Shown one piece after another: positions 49,567 to 59,814 of a DNA stretch of 64,000 nucleotides. The stretch is taken from NCBI RefSeq assembly GCF_004168585.1, contig NZ_PGVH01000040.1, positions 205,907-269,906 of the forward strand, written 5' to 3'. The position numbers were made by a program, and so were the translations under genes. The stretch is from Shewanella sp. OPT22 (GTDB taxonomy: Bacteria; Pseudomonadota; Gammaproteobacteria; Enterobacterales; Shewanellaceae). How positions within the stretch are numbered: the first letter of the stretch is position 1; each line of letters starts with the position of its first letter. The notes below the pieces were generated by a model, which was given only the letters and a program-made list of their open reading frames with translations, was not told where the DNA came from and did not search any database.

Positions 49567-49587
49567 CAGGGGCTGAATCAGCCCCTG
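49567..49587 (-). terminator. Hairpin between rpsB and tsf
   Basis: A perfect inverted repeat caggggctga / tcagcccctg with a short T-run. A partial terminator at this place is expected, giving more S2 message than EF-Ts message. Confidence 0.7.
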
Positions 49588-49635
49588 TGAAATCTACTTT
49601 AAACAGCAGATTACTTAGGGAATATGAAATCCCTA

Positions 49636-50364
49636 TTAAACAGCTTCTACGAAACCGTCTTGCTCAGCTTGCTCAGCTAGATCTTGACCTTTACCTGATT
49701 TAGCAGCAGTTGATACCGCAGCAGTATAAAGGCGGATAGCACGCATTGCATCGTCGTTACCAGGAATAACGTAGTTAACGCCATCTGGAGCAGAGTTAGT
49801 ATCAACAACAGCAACAACAGGAATACCTAGGTTGTTAGCTTCTTTGATAGCGATGTGTTCGTGATCAGCACCGATTACGAAAAGAACGTCAGGAAGACCA
49901 CCCATGTTCTTGATACCGCCTAGAGATTTTTCTAATTTCTCTAGCTCACGAGTACGCATTAGCGCTTCTTTCTTAGTAAGCTTGTCGAAAGTACCGTCAA
50001 CTGATTGAGTTTCTAGTTCTTTAAGACGCTTGATTGACTGACGAACAGTTTTCCAGTTCGTTAGCATTCCGCCTAACCAGCGGTGATCAACGTAGAATTG
50101 GTCACATGCAATCGCAGCTTCTTTGATAGCTTCGCTTGCAGCACGCTTAGTACCAACAAAAAGTACTTTACCTTTTTTAGAAGCAATGTTGCTGATGAAA
50201 GCAAGTGCTTCGTTAAACATTGGCACAGTATGCTCAAGGTTGATGATATGTACACCGTTGCGTGGGCCAAAGATGAATGGCTTCATTTTTGGATTCCAGT
50301 AACGTGTTTGGTGACCGAAGTGAACACCAGCCTTTAGCATGTCGCGCATTGAAACTTGTTTCAT
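49636..50364 (-). CDS. rpsB: 30S ribosomal protein S2
   Basis: A 242-residue ribosomal protein. Typical segments are '[22 protein letters not shown]', '[16 protein letters not shown]', '[19 protein letters not shown]' and '[19 protein letters not shown]'. It is the first gene of the rpsB-tsf operon and probably autoregulated through its about 200-nt leader. Confidence 0.98.
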   Translation of the reverse strand: MKQVSMRDMLKAGVHFGHQTRYWNPKMKPFIFGPRNGVHIINLEHTVPMFNEALAFISNIASKKGKVLFVGTKRAASEAIKEAAIACDQFYVDHRWLGGMLTNWKTVRQSIKRLKELETQSVDGTFDKLTKKEALMRTRELEKLEKSLGGIKNMGGLPDVLFVIGADHEHIAIKEANNLGIPVVAVVDTNSAPDGVNYVIPGNDDAMRAIRLYTAAVSTAAKSGKGQDLAEQAEQDGFVEAV

Positions 50365-50571
50365 TGTATTACCTTAATTTTAAGAGGGGTTAGACCTCCA
50401 CGTATCCCATTACTTCGACCAAATACCCAACATATTGATATTCAGCACCCCGAAAAATGTGACGATACGTGTGTGATTTCGTATTTAATTTAAATGCCAT
50501 GTATAATGACAGTCATCTTTCATCCTAAACTGAACATCAAAATTCATTTTAGGTAAAACATAACGGCGCGC

Positions 50572-50601
50572 TTTATACCATATTTGCCCTGTCCAGTGCA
50601 A
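50572..50601 (-). promoter_or_regulatory. rpsB promoter
   Basis: On the minus strand, -35 TTGCAC (50596-50601), 18-bp spacer ending in TATGG, and -10 TATAAA (50572-50577), followed by a GC-rich discriminator GCGCGCC. This matches the conserved gammaproteobacterial rpsB promoter type under stringent control. It leaves a leader of about 200 nt, where S2 autoregulation is known to act in relatives. Confidence 0.75.
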
Positions 50602-50645
50602 ATTTTCGTGCCAAATTTAATTCTGAAAAAGTTGAGATTTACTGC

Positions 50646-51446
50646 ATGAGCATCGTCATTAAGACAGCAGAAGAAATTGTAAAAATGCGTGCCGCTGGCA
50701 AACTGGCTGCACAAGTTCTAGAAATGGTTGAACCACACGTAAAAGCCGGTGTGACTACGAATGAAATAAATGATATTTGCGCTAAATATACTGAAGAGCA
50801 AAATGCCATTTCCGCTCCACTTGATTATCACGGTTTTCCTAAATCGATCTGTACTTCAGTGAATCATGTGATTTGTCACGGAATTCCGAATGATACACCA
50901 CTAAAAGATGGTGATATTGTTAACTTAGATATCACAGTTATTCTAGATGGTTATCACGGTGATACTTCAAAAATGTTCTTTGTAGGTGATGTTTCCCCAA
51001 AAAACAAACGCCTATGCCGCATTACTCAAGAAAGCTTATACCTCGCTATAAAAAAAGTGCGTCCAGGAATGAAGTTGGGGGAAGTCGGAACAACTATTGA
51101 GAAATTCATCAAAGCAAGCAAATCTGGATTAGAAAAGTATTCTATTGTTCAAGATTATTGTGGGCACGGTATCGGCAGTACTTTTCATGAAGCGCCACAG
51201 GTCGTTCATTACAAAAATAACGATAAAACCGTACTTCGCCCTGGCATGTGCTTTACTATTGAACCAATGATCAATGCAGGTCGTAATTCAACAGTATTAG
51301 ATCCAGAAGATAAATGGACGGTACGTACAGCAGATGGTAAAAACTCTGCACAATACGAACACACATTACTTGTGACGGAAAAAGGTGTAGAAATTCTAAC
51401 TTTACGTGAAGAAGAAAACTTCCCAAGAATCATTAACCATAAATAA
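50646..51446 (+). CDS. map: Methionine aminopeptidase, type I
   Basis: A 266-residue enzyme that removes the initiator Met. Metal ligands are visible: 'DIVNLDITVILDGYHGDTSKMF' (two Asp, shown in part), His in 'GHGIGSTFHEAPQVVHY', and Glu residues in 'CFTIEPMINAG' and 'QYEHTLLVTEKG'. Divergent from rpsB, the usual arrangement, and followed by glnD. Confidence 0.97.
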   Translation: MSIVIKTAEEIVKMRAAGKLAAQVLEMVEPHVKAGVTTNEINDICAKYTEEQNAISAPLDYHGFPKSICTSVNHVICHGIPNDTPLKDGDIVNLDITVILDGYHGDTSKMFFVGDVSPKNKRLCRITQESLYLAIKKVRPGMKLGEVGTTIEKFIKASKSGLEKYSIVQDYCGHGIGSTFHEAPQVVHYKNNDKTVLRPGMCFTIEPMINAGRNSTVLDPEDKWTVRTADGKNSAQYEHTLLVTEKGVEILTLREEENFPRIINHK

Positions 51447-51473
51447 TTCAAAACTACGATAAGAATTGGAACA

Positions 51474-54038
51474 ATGAATACCGCACTGGAAGTGAAAGCA
51501 GCATTAGTTACACAAAATGAACACTTACTTGATAGATTTAAGCGAAAGCATAATATTGTTGAGTTAGTCAAACAACGCTGTGCTGCAGTTGATACTATGC
51601 TCGAAAGTGCATGGAAACAGTGCGGCCTTTGTCAAGATTCAATAGCTTTGGTCGCTGTTGGAGGTTTTGGCCGCGGAATTCTTCACCCCTACTCTGATGT
51701 AGACTTACTTTTTTTAGTTGAAGCTGAGCCAAATGAAGATACGAGAGAAAAGCTCAGTCAATTTATTGCTTATCTTTGGGATGTTGGTTTAGAGATTGGT
51801 CACTCAGTTCGAACCATCTCTGAAAGTATTGAGTTGGGCAAAAATGACATCACCATTGCCACTGCGCAACTTGAGTCCAGAATCATTATTGGCAGCGACG
51901 AATTATATTCATCTCTTAAATCAAGACTTCGACAGGACAGTTTTTGGCCTTCAAATGACTTCTTTCTTGCAAAAAAAGCAGAACAAAAAGAAAGGCATGA
52001 GAAGTCGAGTGCTTTTGATTTAGAGCCTAACCTTAAAAGTTGCCCTGGCGGTTTGAGAGATCTTCAAACGATTACTTGGGTGGCTATTCGGCATTTCAAA
52101 GCTTCCCATATAGAAGAGTTGGTCAATCATGGCTTCCTCTTACAAGAAGAACTTGATGAGCTGATTGAGTGTCGGAACTTTCTTTGGGATTTACGTTTCG
52201 CATTACACATCATATCTGGTCGAGATGAAAATCGTTTGCTGTTCGACTTGCAAAGAGAAGTAGCCTCTTTGATGGGATACGAAGATGCGACTCAGTTGGC
52301 GGTCGAACAAATGATGCGTCAATATTATCAAACCGTGCGTAGGGTTATGGAGCTCAATCAAATGCTGTTGCAGCTCTTTTACCGAGCGACGTTAGGGCGT
52401 AATAAATCGCTCGAAATTCGTCCCATAAATGAACGCTACCAGCGTAAAGGTAAATTCATAGAGTCTATTGGAAACACGGATTTCTCCAAGCCTGAGCAAA
52501 TACTCGAACTTTTTCTTACTACCCTTCGCTACCCAAGTATTAAAGGTATCTACTCACTTACCTTACGAAAGCTAAGAACTGCTAGACGCAAACTTACTGA
52601 ACCAATGATGCATAATGAAGAGTGCCGTAAGCTTTTCATGGAGATTCTCAGACATCCAAGAGGTATCAGTGCGCTTTCACTAATGCATAAGCACAAAATT
52701 CTGTCCTACTACTTACCAGCTTGGCGTAACATCGAAGGGCAAATGCAATTTGATTTATTTCATGCTTATACTGTTGACGAACACACTCATCGATTACTTG
52801 TACGAATTGATCGATTCTTCCAAGCCGAACATAAAGATAATTACCCCCTCGCATCGATAGTAGCAAGGCAATTGCCTAAAAGAGGCTTATTGGTACTTGC
52901 AGCCATTTTTCATGACATCGCTAAAGGCCGCGGTGGTGACCACAGCGAACTCGGTGCTGTAGATGCCATCGATTTTTGTAAGCTACACAACCTGAACAAC
53001 CATGACGGCCGGCTCGTGGCTTGGCTCGTTCAAAACCATTTGATCATGTCTATGGTCGCTCAGCGACGGGACATATCAGACCCAGAAGTTGTTGCTGAAT
53101 TCGCGGATACAGTAAGGGACAGTGATAGGCTGAACTATTTATATTGCCTCACGGTTGCAGACATTGCTGCGACAAACGAAGGGCTTTGGAACAGTTGGAA
53201 AGATTCTCTTCTCAAAGATCTCTATTTTTCATCGCAGCGCACGCTCGCTCGTGGTAAAGAAAAGCCCATTGATATTCGTGCTAGAGTTCGAGAACATCAA
53301 GCAAAGGCGAAAAAAGAACTCATTAAAGTGGGTTTTGTTGAAAATGACATCGACAAACTATGGCAGAACTTTAACGCAGATTATTTTTTAAGGCATGACC
53401 CAAATCAAGTCATCTGGCACACTGGTGCAATCATCAAACACAATTCTGAAGAACCTTTAGTTTTGCTATCAAAACAGATGAGTCGTGGTGGGACAGAAGT
53501 TTTTGTTTACTGTAAAAACCGCCCTCGATTATTCGCAAATATAATGGCCGTCATGGATAACAAAAATGTTGACGTTAATGATGCGAATATTATGACCTCT
53601 AAAAATGATTTCGCCCTCGATACCTTTATTATTTTAGAGCAGAACGGAAAAACACTGACGAGCTCTTCTCGAATTCAGTCACTGCAAAAAGCTATCGTAA
53701 AATCATTGAGTAAAGAGAGTAAAAAATTACCTAAGTTTAGAAAGATATCTCGAAAAATGAGGCCGTTTAAAGTTAAAACTAGAGTTACATTTTTACCAAG
53801 TAACCGAAACGGCACAACGATGGTAGAACTCATTACATTAGACTCTCCAGGATTACTCGCAAAAGTGGGTGACATATTTTACCAATGCGGTGCAACATTA
53901 GTAGGAGCGAAAATTTCAACAATTGGTGAACGAGCTGAAGATTTTTTTCGATTAAAAACCAATTGTGGCCAATCACTGAACCAAGAACAAAAAGCAGCGC
54001 TAAAAAGTGCGCTAATAGAAAAATTAAATTCAAAATAA
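51474..54038 (+). CDS. glnD: PII uridylyltransferase / uridylyl-removing enzyme
   Basis: An 854-residue nitrogen sensor that adds or removes UMP on PII according to glutamine level. Domains in order: nucleotidyltransferase ('[21 protein letters not shown]', in part), HD hydrolase ('[20 protein letters not shown]'), and two C-terminal ACT domains ('[23 protein letters not shown]' and '[21 protein letters not shown]', in part). All active-site motifs are intact. It lies between map and dapD as in enterics. Confidence 0.97.
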   Translation: MNTALEVKAALVTQNEHLLDRFKRKHNIVELVKQRCAAVDTMLESAWKQCGLCQDSIALVAVGGFGRGILHPYSDVDLLFLVEAEPNEDTREKLSQFIAYLWDVGLEIGHSVRTISESIELGKNDITIATAQLESRIIIGSDELYSSLKSRLRQDSFWPSNDFFLAKKAEQKERHEKSSAFDLEPNLKSCPGGLRDLQTITWVAIRHFKASHIEELVNHGFLLQEELDELIECRNFLWDLRFALHIISGRDENRLLFDLQREVASLMGYEDATQLAVEQMMRQYYQTVRRVMELNQMLLQLFYRATLGRNKSLEIRPINERYQRKGKFIESIGNTDFSKPEQILELFLTTLRYPSIKGIYSLTLRKLRTARRKLTEPMMHNEECRKLFMEILRHPRGISALSLMHKHKILSYYLPAWRNIEGQMQFDLFHAYTVDEHTHRLLVRIDRFFQAEHKDNYPLASIVARQLPKRGLLVLAAIFHDIAKGRGGDHSELGAVDAIDFCKLHNLNNHDGRLVAWLVQNHLIMSMVAQRRDISDPEVVAEFADTVRDSDRLNYLYCLTVADIAATNEGLWNSWKDSLLKDLYFSSQRTLARGKEKPIDIRARVREHQAKAKKELIKVGFVENDIDKLWQNFNADYFLRHDPNQVIWHTGAIIKHNSEEPLVLLSKQMSRGGTEVFVYCKNRPRLFANIMAVMDNKNVDVNDANIMTSKNDFALDTFIILEQNGKTLTSSSRIQSLQKAIVKSLSKESKKLPKFRKISRKMRPFKVKTRVTFLPSNRNGTTMVELITLDSPGLLAKVGDIFYQCGATLVGAKISTIGERAEDFFRLKTNCGQSLNQEQKAALKSALIEKLNSK

Positions 54039-54055
54039 AACTTTAGGAGAAATAA

Positions 54056-54880
54056 ATGGAGGCGCTACGCCAACGAATCGAAGCAGCATTTGACGCTCGA
54101 GATACAATATCACCAGCGAGTGTTGAACCACAAACCAAAGCCGACGTTGAGCAAGCGATTGCAATGCTTGATAGCGGTGAAGTAAGAGTGGCTGAAAAAA
54201 TTGACGGCGAATGGGTCGTTAACCAGTGGTTAAAAAAAGCGGTACTTTTATCTTTCCGTATTTTCGAAAACAAGGTTATTGAAGGTGCTGAAAACAAGTA
54301 CTTCGATAAAGTACCTTTAAAATTTGCCGATTACGATCAAGCACGTTTTGAGGCAGAAGGAATGCGTGTTGTGCCTTCAGCTACAGTGCGTAAAGGTTCA
54401 TTTATTGCCCGTAATACAGTATTGATGCCATCTTATGTAAACCTTGGTGCTTATGTTGACGAAGGCACCATGGTTGATACATGGGCTACGGTTGGTTCAT
54501 GTGCTCAAATTGGTAAAAACGTACATTTATCTGGCGGAGTTGGTATTGGTGGTGTTTTAGAGCCTCTACAAGCTGGCCCAACAATTATTGAAGATAACTG
54601 CTTTATTGGCGCACGTTCAGAAGTTGTTGAAGGTGTAATCGTTGAAGAAGGCTCAGTAATTTCTATGGGTGTTTACATCGGTCAAAGCACACGTATATAT
54701 GATCGTGAAACTGGCGAAATCTACTATGGTCGTGTACCAGCCGGCTCTGTTGTAGTTTCAGGAACCTTGCCTTCAAAATGTGGTAAGTACAACCTTTACG
54801 CTGCAATCATCGTGAAAAAAGTGGATGCGAAAACCCGCTCTAAAGTTGGCGTTAATGAACTTTTACGTTTAGCTGAATAG
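54056..54880 (+). CDS. dapD: Tetrahydrodipicolinate N-succinyltransferase
   Basis: A 274-residue hexapeptide-repeat enzyme of lysine and diaminopimelate synthesis. Typical segments are '[18 protein letters not shown]', '[20 protein letters not shown]', '[21 protein letters not shown]' (in part) and '[21 protein letters not shown]'. TTAGGAGA precedes ATG. It begins 17 bp after glnD and is followed by a strong terminator. Confidence 0.97.
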   Translation: MEALRQRIEAAFDARDTISPASVEPQTKADVEQAIAMLDSGEVRVAEKIDGEWVVNQWLKKAVLLSFRIFENKVIEGAENKYFDKVPLKFADYDQARFEAEGMRVVPSATVRKGSFIARNTVLMPSYVNLGAYVDEGTMVDTWATVGSCAQIGKNVHLSGGVGIGGVLEPLQAGPTIIEDNCFIGARSEVVEGVIVEEGSVISMGVYIGQSTRIYDRETGEIYYGRVPAGSVVVSGTLPSKCGKYNLYAAIIVKKVDAKTRSKVGVNELLRLAE

Positions 54881-54912
54881 TTCTTTCCTCATATTTTCGA
54901 GTCAAAATAAAT

Positions 54913-54940
54913 AAGAGTGGCCAAATATTTGGTCACTCTT
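54913..54940 (+). terminator. Terminator after dapD
   Basis: A 28-nt near-perfect palindrome aagagtggccaaat / atttggtcactctt followed by acttctattttt. Confidence 0.8.
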
Positions 54941-55058
54941 ACTTCTATTTTTCATACTATTAATTCAAACCGAGACATTAAGTTAAAAAGTGAACAAATA
55001 TCACTTTACTGAACTCTGAAAAGAAGTACATTTTCCTCTCACTTATGAGGACGCCCAA

Positions 55059-55985
55059 ATGAGACACTTTTTAATTGATACTGATACAGCTTCTGATGAC
55101 GCTGTAGCATTATTAATGGCTTTAAGAGAGCCTTCCATTAAAATTGAGGCAATTACCGTTGTTGCAGGTAACTGCCCGCTTAAAACAGCCGTTCGCAATG
55201 CCTTAATCTCTGTTGAAAAAGCAAATACTTATTTTCCTCCAGTCTATGTTGGTGCTTTAAAACCCTTAATCAGAGAATTGCATTCATGCGTGAATGTGCA
55301 CGGTGAAGATGGTATGGGAGATATCAACCTCACAGCCCCAACAAGACAAGCTGAAACCGAGCATGCAGTAGATAAGATCATCCAGTATGCAGAAAAGTTT
55401 AAAGGCGAACTCGAAGTCATCACAATTGGTCCATTAACTAATCTGGCGATAGCATTAGCTCGTGAACCTCGCCTTACTCAATGGATTAAGCATCTCTTTA
55501 TTATGGGGAGCGAAGGTTTAGGCCCCGGAAATATTACGCCTGCGGCTGAATTTAATTTTTGGGTCGACGCTGAAGCTGCGCACTTAGTCGTGAAATCAGA
55601 AGTACCAAAAACCATTATTGGCTGGGATGTATGTATGGATGAAGCTTTTTTATCTCCTGACGATATTCGAAAGCTTGAAATCAGTAGCGAACTCGGAAAA
55701 TTCGCTGTTCAGTGTAATAAAACCGTTATCGAATTCACAAAATCACTTGGAAGAGAAGGTATTAGCTTTCCTGATCCAACAGCCATTGCTGCAGCGATTT
55801 ATCCCGAGATGATTGTAACCCAACAAGACTATTATGGCGTCGTTGATTATAAAAGTGAGCTTGGATACGGACAGTTCATTGTTGATCAATTCGGCACAAC
55901 AGGTAAAGCGACTAATCATACTTTGGTAACAAAGATAGATGCAGGAATGTTTAAAATAAAACTGATTAACTTACTCTCTGATTAA
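55059..55985 (+). CDS. Inosine-uridine-type nucleoside hydrolase
   Basis: A 308-residue enzyme splitting ribonucleosides to base and ribose. The Ca-binding N-terminal signature 'LIDTDTASDDAVALLMAL' is present, with 'ITIGPLTNLAIAL', 'EFNFWVDAEAAHLV' and a later 'DPTAIAAAI' completing the site. GAGGA is 8 bases before ATG. It is monocistronic. The exact nucleoside cannot be deduced. Confidence 0.92.
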   Translation: MRHFLIDTDTASDDAVALLMALREPSIKIEAITVVAGNCPLKTAVRNALISVEKANTYFPPVYVGALKPLIRELHSCVNVHGEDGMGDINLTAPTRQAETEHAVDKIIQYAEKFKGELEVITIGPLTNLAIALAREPRLTQWIKHLFIMGSEGLGPGNITPAAEFNFWVDAEAAHLVVKSEVPKTIIGWDVCMDEAFLSPDDIRKLEISSELGKFAVQCNKTVIEFTKSLGREGISFPDPTAIAAAIYPEMIVTQQDYYGVVDYKSELGYGQFIVDQFGTTGKATNHTLVTKIDAGMFKIKLINLLSD

Positions 55986-56504
55986 ACATCATATAAGAAT
56001 TTATTGAATATCCCTTTAGTCTTACCTTTGTTAAATCGAAAGGACATTTCCAATAAACTGTTTCGGTTTACTGATGCCAGTACTAGAAGAACGGCATAAA
56101 TCAATAGTTAGCCTGAATTCGGGGTAATGAGATCAATAACATATTGATAGTAAAACTGACCTCAGTATTCTAATCTTCAATGCGACTAATTTTGTGTAAT
56201 TTTAGGCGTTTCAGTACGTAATCGTTAATCTATTTCGGGCTAAAAGTAACAACTAGATACGCCTAAGTCGTTTTGTTAAGAGGTTTGCTTATTCTGAGGT
56301 TAGTTAACCTGAACTCGGGATAAGCAAACCTCACCAGCACCTCTATTTCTGCTCATTTTTGCGTTTTGAGTGCTCGCAATAGCTGGCTATTGCAGCACAC
56401 TCATGCCTTGAACTGAACAAAACTAGAGACACTGTTGATCGATATGGCAAAATATTGATAATTTTAAATGCGTTAGTGATTTCATTACCCCGAGCTCAGG
56501 TTAG
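55986..56504. other. Intergenic region with tandem MITE-like elements
   Basis: A 519-bp gap. About 120 bp after the hydrolase gene hold nothing recognisable; the remainder is filled by two inverted-repeat elements described separately. Confidence 0.6.
56115..56300. mobile_element. MITE-like element, first of a tandem pair (approximate limits)
   Basis: The left end reads gttagcctgaattcggggtaatga; the right end near 56300 reads ttattctgaggttagtt, whose reverse complement is a diverged copy of the left end. No coding capacity. Limits are approximate because the two neighbouring copies share a junction (ggttagttaacctg). Confidence 0.55.
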
Positions 56505-56506
56505 TT
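56300..56506. mobile_element. MITE-like element, second of a tandem pair (approximate limits)
   Basis: The left end reads gttaacctgaactcgggataagc; the right end reads cattaccccgagctcaggttagtt, its diverged inverse. The right end touches the stop codon (56505-56507) of the minus-strand membrane gene. Together the pair makes a 51-bp imperfect palindrome at the junction. Confidence 0.55.
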
Positions 56507-57425
56507 AAGTATTCTTCGACTTCAGGAGCTTCGACTGGAGATTTTTTTTATAGCGCTCATGGTAGAAATCAGTTCTTGACTCATGCGCTTTGGTTCGTTC
56601 TTGAGAAAGTACATCATCTTTCTCCTCTATTCGCTTTAATTGTTCTTCTAATAGATCAACTCTGGCCTTAAGTTCTGGTGTCACTTTAAGGTCTTTAATG
56701 GCGCAATTTAATTCCGCTCGGTAGTTCATGACTTTGGCTTTATTAACAACGCTTGAAAGCCCAATATCAAACTTTTGCGATGGACCATAACAGCTGCCTA
56801 AAATAAGTGGATTAGTACACATACACAGAGTGCGAATCAGGGATGATGCTCCTGTCATCCAAGAGTCATACTTGTCGTCATTATCCTTCACATATTTTTT
56901 ATCTAGCCATGCAAAAAAGTTAGCAACTGAATCGGTACCACAGGTGAACTCTTTATCGTTATAAGCTGATTGATATGCACAGTAGGCATCTCCTGCACAA
57001 ATTGCTACGTTCGCAAGTGCAATTACGATGAAAGGAGAAGCAATTCCCCCCGTGAACGCGGTCGCTAAAGCTGCACCAGCCAAACTTATAAGTGACACTC
57101 CTAAAATACCAATCTTAGACCAAAACGTTTTTTTGGGTATTTGTAGCTTTCCTTTTTCAGCCTCACCAAGGCTCTCCGTTGCTTCCGTAATATGCTTTTC
57201 GATCTGATTTTCAAGTGTAGTTGCACGTTGTTTAATATTATCTACTTTATTCGAAGCTCTAACATTATTTTCATAACGTTTTATTTCGGGTAAGCTTGCG
57301 GATGATAACTTTACTTCATCGGCATTAAAGTCACCTCTCACAGTTTCTGTAGTTAACGGGGAACCACTGTCATAAGAAGAAACACTTGAAGGTATAGAGC
57401 TTGTTTCTACGCTTCCATAAGACAT
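56505..57425 (-). CDS. Orphan protein with hydrophobic hairpin, translocator/effector-like
   Basis: A 306-residue protein I do not recognise. The first 40 residues are Ser/Thr-rich and lack a Sec signal (MSYGSVETSSIPSSVSSYDS). Residues about 55-90 are coiled coil, about 104-149 form two hydrophobic helices separated by 'FTGGIASP', and about 240-300 are again charged coiled coil. This plan resembles secreted membrane-inserting proteins such as type III translocators, but no sequence identity to them is claimed. AAGGGGGGAG precedes ATG 57425. It stands alone between a nucleoside hydrolase and aroH, and its stop adjoins a MITE end. Confidence 0.65.
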   Translation of the reverse strand: MSYGSVETSSIPSSVSSYDSGSPLTTETVRGDFNADEVKLSSASLPEIKRYENNVRASNKVDNIKQRATTLENQIEKHITEATESLGEAEKGKLQIPKKTFWSKIGILGVSLISLAGAALATAFTGGIASPFIVIALANVAICAGDAYCAYQSAYNDKEFTCGTDSVANFFAWLDKKYVKDNDDKYDSWMTGASSLIRTLCMCTNPLILGSCYGPSQKFDIGLSSVVNKAKVMNYRAELNCAIKDLKVTPELKARVDLLEEQLKRIEEKDDVLSQERTKAHESRTDFYHERYKKNLQSKLLKSKNT

Positions 57426-57737
57426 TCTCCCCCCTTAGCAAATAGCATTAATTGTTGTGAAGTAACTTAACTGGACATAATACTTGATCACTTTAAAAGT
57501 ATATCTAAAAAATTTACTCTTATAATTATTGTTAATAAAAATTAACTTCTACTTAAGCAACTAAATGCTGCAGTAGTCAGAGTCAACTGAAACAAAATTC
57601 CGTAAAACGGTCGAATAAAACAAAAAAACGACACAGCTGATTACAAAAACTACAATTATCGCTGTGCTTCACAACACTATTCGTTATAATTCCACACAAT
57701 CTGGCGTCATATGCCGTAAAATTGTTTTGGATTTTTA
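57426..57737. other. Divergent intergenic region, 312 bp
   Basis: AT-rich promoter region shared by the hydrophobic orphan gene and aroH. I looked for a TrpR operator before aroH and saw none that was convincing. Confidence 0.45.
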
Positions 57738-58799
57738 ATGACCATTAAAACTGACGAATTACGTACTTCGTTACTTTGTAAAGTTATCTCACCTGCGCAA
57801 CTGGCTTCGGAATATCCATTAACTGCTCATGCTGCAGATTACCTTGTGCAACAGCGTAAAGAAGTTGAAGCCATTATAGAAGGTAAAGATCAAAGGTTAC
57901 TTGTCATCATTGGCCCCTGTTCAATTCACGATACAGAAGCTGCACTGGACTATGCAAAACGCTTAGCAAAACTTCATCATGAGTTAAAGGATGATTTATG
58001 CATCGTCATGCGTGTTTACTTTGAAAAACCGCGTACTATTGTAGGTTGGAAAGGTCTGATTTCTGATCCAGATCTTGATGGAAGCTTCAGTCCTAATAAA
58101 GGATTAAGAAAAGCTCGCCACTTACTTCAACAAATTACTGAGCTAAAGCTTCCTATCGCCACTGAATTTCTTGATATGGTAAATGGTCAGTATATTGCTG
58201 ATCTCATTACTTGGGGAGCTATTGGCGCAAGAACAACAGAAAGTCAAATTCACCGTGAAATGGCTTCAGCACTTTCCTGCCCTGTTGGTTTCAAAAACGG
58301 TACGAATGGTAGTATTCAAATTGCAGTAGATGCAGTCAGAGCAGCGAAAGAGCCACACATCTTTTACTCTCCAGATAAAGAAGGTGCGATGTCGGTTTTC
58401 CGTACTTCAGGTAACCCTTACGGTCACATTATTTTACGTGGTGGAACTCAGCCTAACTATTCAGCAGAAGATATTGAACAAGCAAGAAGCCAACTTGAAT
58501 CTGTTGGTTTATTCGAACGAATGGTGATTGATTTTAGTCACGGTAACAGCCAGAAAAAGCATAAAAATCAATTGTCAGTTGCTGACGACATCATGCATCA
58601 AATGCGAAATGGTAGCACAGCCATTGCTGGTATTATGGCTGAAAGCTTTATTGATGAAGGTAATCAGAAAGTCATTGAGGGTGAACCTTTGTCTTATGGT
58701 AAAAGCATTACAGATGCTTGCCTTCACTGGGACGATTCAGAAAAACTGATTCGCAGCCTTGCTAAAGCCAGTAAAGATAGAATTAACCATTTAAAGTAA
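57738..58799 (+). CDS. aroH: DAHP synthase, tryptophan-sensitive type
   Basis: A 353-residue class I 3-deoxy-7-phosphoheptulonate synthase, first step of the shikimate pathway. It follows AroH rather than AroF/AroG: 'KTDELRTSLL', 'RLLVIIGPCSIHD', 'GWKGLISDPDLDGSF', 'TEFLDMVNGQYIADLITWGAIGARTT' (in part), 'SGNPYGHII' and 'AGIMAESFIDEGNQK' match the E. coli AroH pattern. Feedback by tryptophan is inferred from this. A terminator follows. Confidence 0.92.
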   Translation: MTIKTDELRTSLLCKVISPAQLASEYPLTAHAADYLVQQRKEVEAIIEGKDQRLLVIIGPCSIHDTEAALDYAKRLAKLHHELKDDLCIVMRVYFEKPRTIVGWKGLISDPDLDGSFSPNKGLRKARHLLQQITELKLPIATEFLDMVNGQYIADLITWGAIGARTTESQIHREMASALSCPVGFKNGTNGSIQIAVDAVRAAKEPHIFYSPDKEGAMSVFRTSGNPYGHIILRGGTQPNYSAEDIEQARSQLESVGLFERMVIDFSHGNSQKKHKNQLSVADDIMHQMRNGSTAIAGIMAESFIDEGNQKVIEGEPLSYGKSITDACLHWDDSEKLIRSLAKASKDRINHLK

Positions 58800-58817
58800 T
58801 TATACTAATTGATATTC

Positions 58818-58841
58818 AAGAGCGCTATTTAGCGCTCTTTT
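58818..58841 (+). terminator. Terminator after aroH
   Basis: A hairpin aagagcgct-attt-agcgctctt followed by TT, about 20 bp beyond the aroH stop. Confidence 0.85.
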
Positions 58842-58862
58842 CATGTAAAAAGAATAAGAATA

Positions 58863-59423
58863 ATGAAAAAATACCTTTTCTTTTGGGTGCTCACTTGTTT
58901 GGCATCATTCTCTCAAGCACAGGATATTTCAATCGAATCGACTCTAGAGTCTTGGAAATATGAAAAAATTGAGTTACCACTAGACTTTGCACCAAGTATT
59001 ACTTACCAAGGATTTGAGGAGCTCAAATTCGCTCCAGGCATGTTCAAGCCTACTTCAACTGATTATTTTAGTTATATCTTTTTATTCAAGCTTGATAACA
59101 ATTCACTACTCAGTAAGAACGAACTGAAAACACTATTAGAGGCTTATTACAAAGGTCTTTTTTCAGCAACTTCGGCAAATAAAAAAACAACAGCAACTCA
59201 TTCAGATATTAAAATATTGCAAATTCAGGGTTACAAAACCAATTATCATGCAACACTCAATTTTCATGACTGCTTTAATCATTGCCAACAACTTTCAATC
59301 ATTATCGAGTTGGAACAAAAACTGCAAAATGGAAATTTATATCTGATGGCATCAGCAAGCACTCAACCTCAATCCAGCGAAGTTTGGGACATCATGAGGC
59401 GTACTTGGTATGAATTGAAATAA
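58863..59423 (+). CDS. Exported hypothetical protein
   Basis: A 186-residue protein with a signal peptide (MKKYLFFWVLTCLASFSQA). The mature part looks like a mixed alpha/beta domain ('GFEELKFAPGMFKPTSTDYFSYIFLF' in part) with a Cys pair near 'HDCFNHCQQ' that could form a disulfide. No family was recognised. It begins 64 bp after aroH and converges on the next lipoprotein gene with an 7-bp gap. Confidence 0.7.
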   Translation: MKKYLFFWVLTCLASFSQAQDISIESTLESWKYEKIELPLDFAPSITYQGFEELKFAPGMFKPTSTDYFSYIFLFKLDNNSLLSKNELKTLLEAYYKGLFSATSANKKTTATHSDIKILQIQGYKTNYHATLNFHDCFNHCQQLSIIIELEQKLQNGNLYLMASASTQPQSSEVWDIMRRTWYELK

Positions 59424-59430
59424 GAATGAC

Positions 59431-59814
59431 TTAGTGAGTGACGGGTTTGGCTGTACGCTGTTTGCAGCCTTCAAGGTAACCATCTCTCAACGTTGAAACA
59501 GGCTTAAAGCCAAGCATTTCAGCCTTCTTTATGTCTTCAGAATTAATCGTATGAACGTTAATAGATAATGTTGGTCCGCCGCAAACGGCAATGGTCATCA
59601 TCCCTTGTATCTTCCCACAACTAGAATCATAAACTTGAATACCATCGTCTTTAAGCTTCTGAGCTGTTTGCTCTTTAGTCACCCCTCCCCCAAAACACTG
59701 CTTTGCTCCGTCATTTATAAAAACCTTTGTCTTGGTGGGTTCTATGGCGTTTGTACATGCGGTTAAAAAGGCCATTGATGATAGACCTAACGACAATAGA
59801 AGCTTCTTATTCAT
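59431..59814 (-). CDS. Hypothetical lipoprotein
   Basis: A 127-residue lipoprotein: signal MNKKLLLSLGLSSMAFLTACTN with lipobox LTAC. The mature chain has four Cys and the segments 'FINDGAKQCFGGGVTKEQTAQKLKDDGIQVYDSSCG' (in part) and 'TIAVCGGPTLSINVHTI'. It may be a small periplasmic inhibitor- or sensor-like fold; I do not recognise it. ATG has GGTAAC upstream. Confidence 0.75.
   Translation of the reverse strand: MNKKLLLSLGLSSMAFLTACTNAIEPTKTKVFINDGAKQCFGGGVTKEQTAQKLKDDGIQVYDSSCGKIQGMMTIAVCGGPTLSINVHTINSEDIKKAEMLGFKPVSTLRDGYLEGCKQRTAKPVTH

Noticed and set aside
57600..57737. TrpR operator before aroH
   Set aside because: No convincing GTACTAG-type palindrome was found, so regulation at this site is left open.
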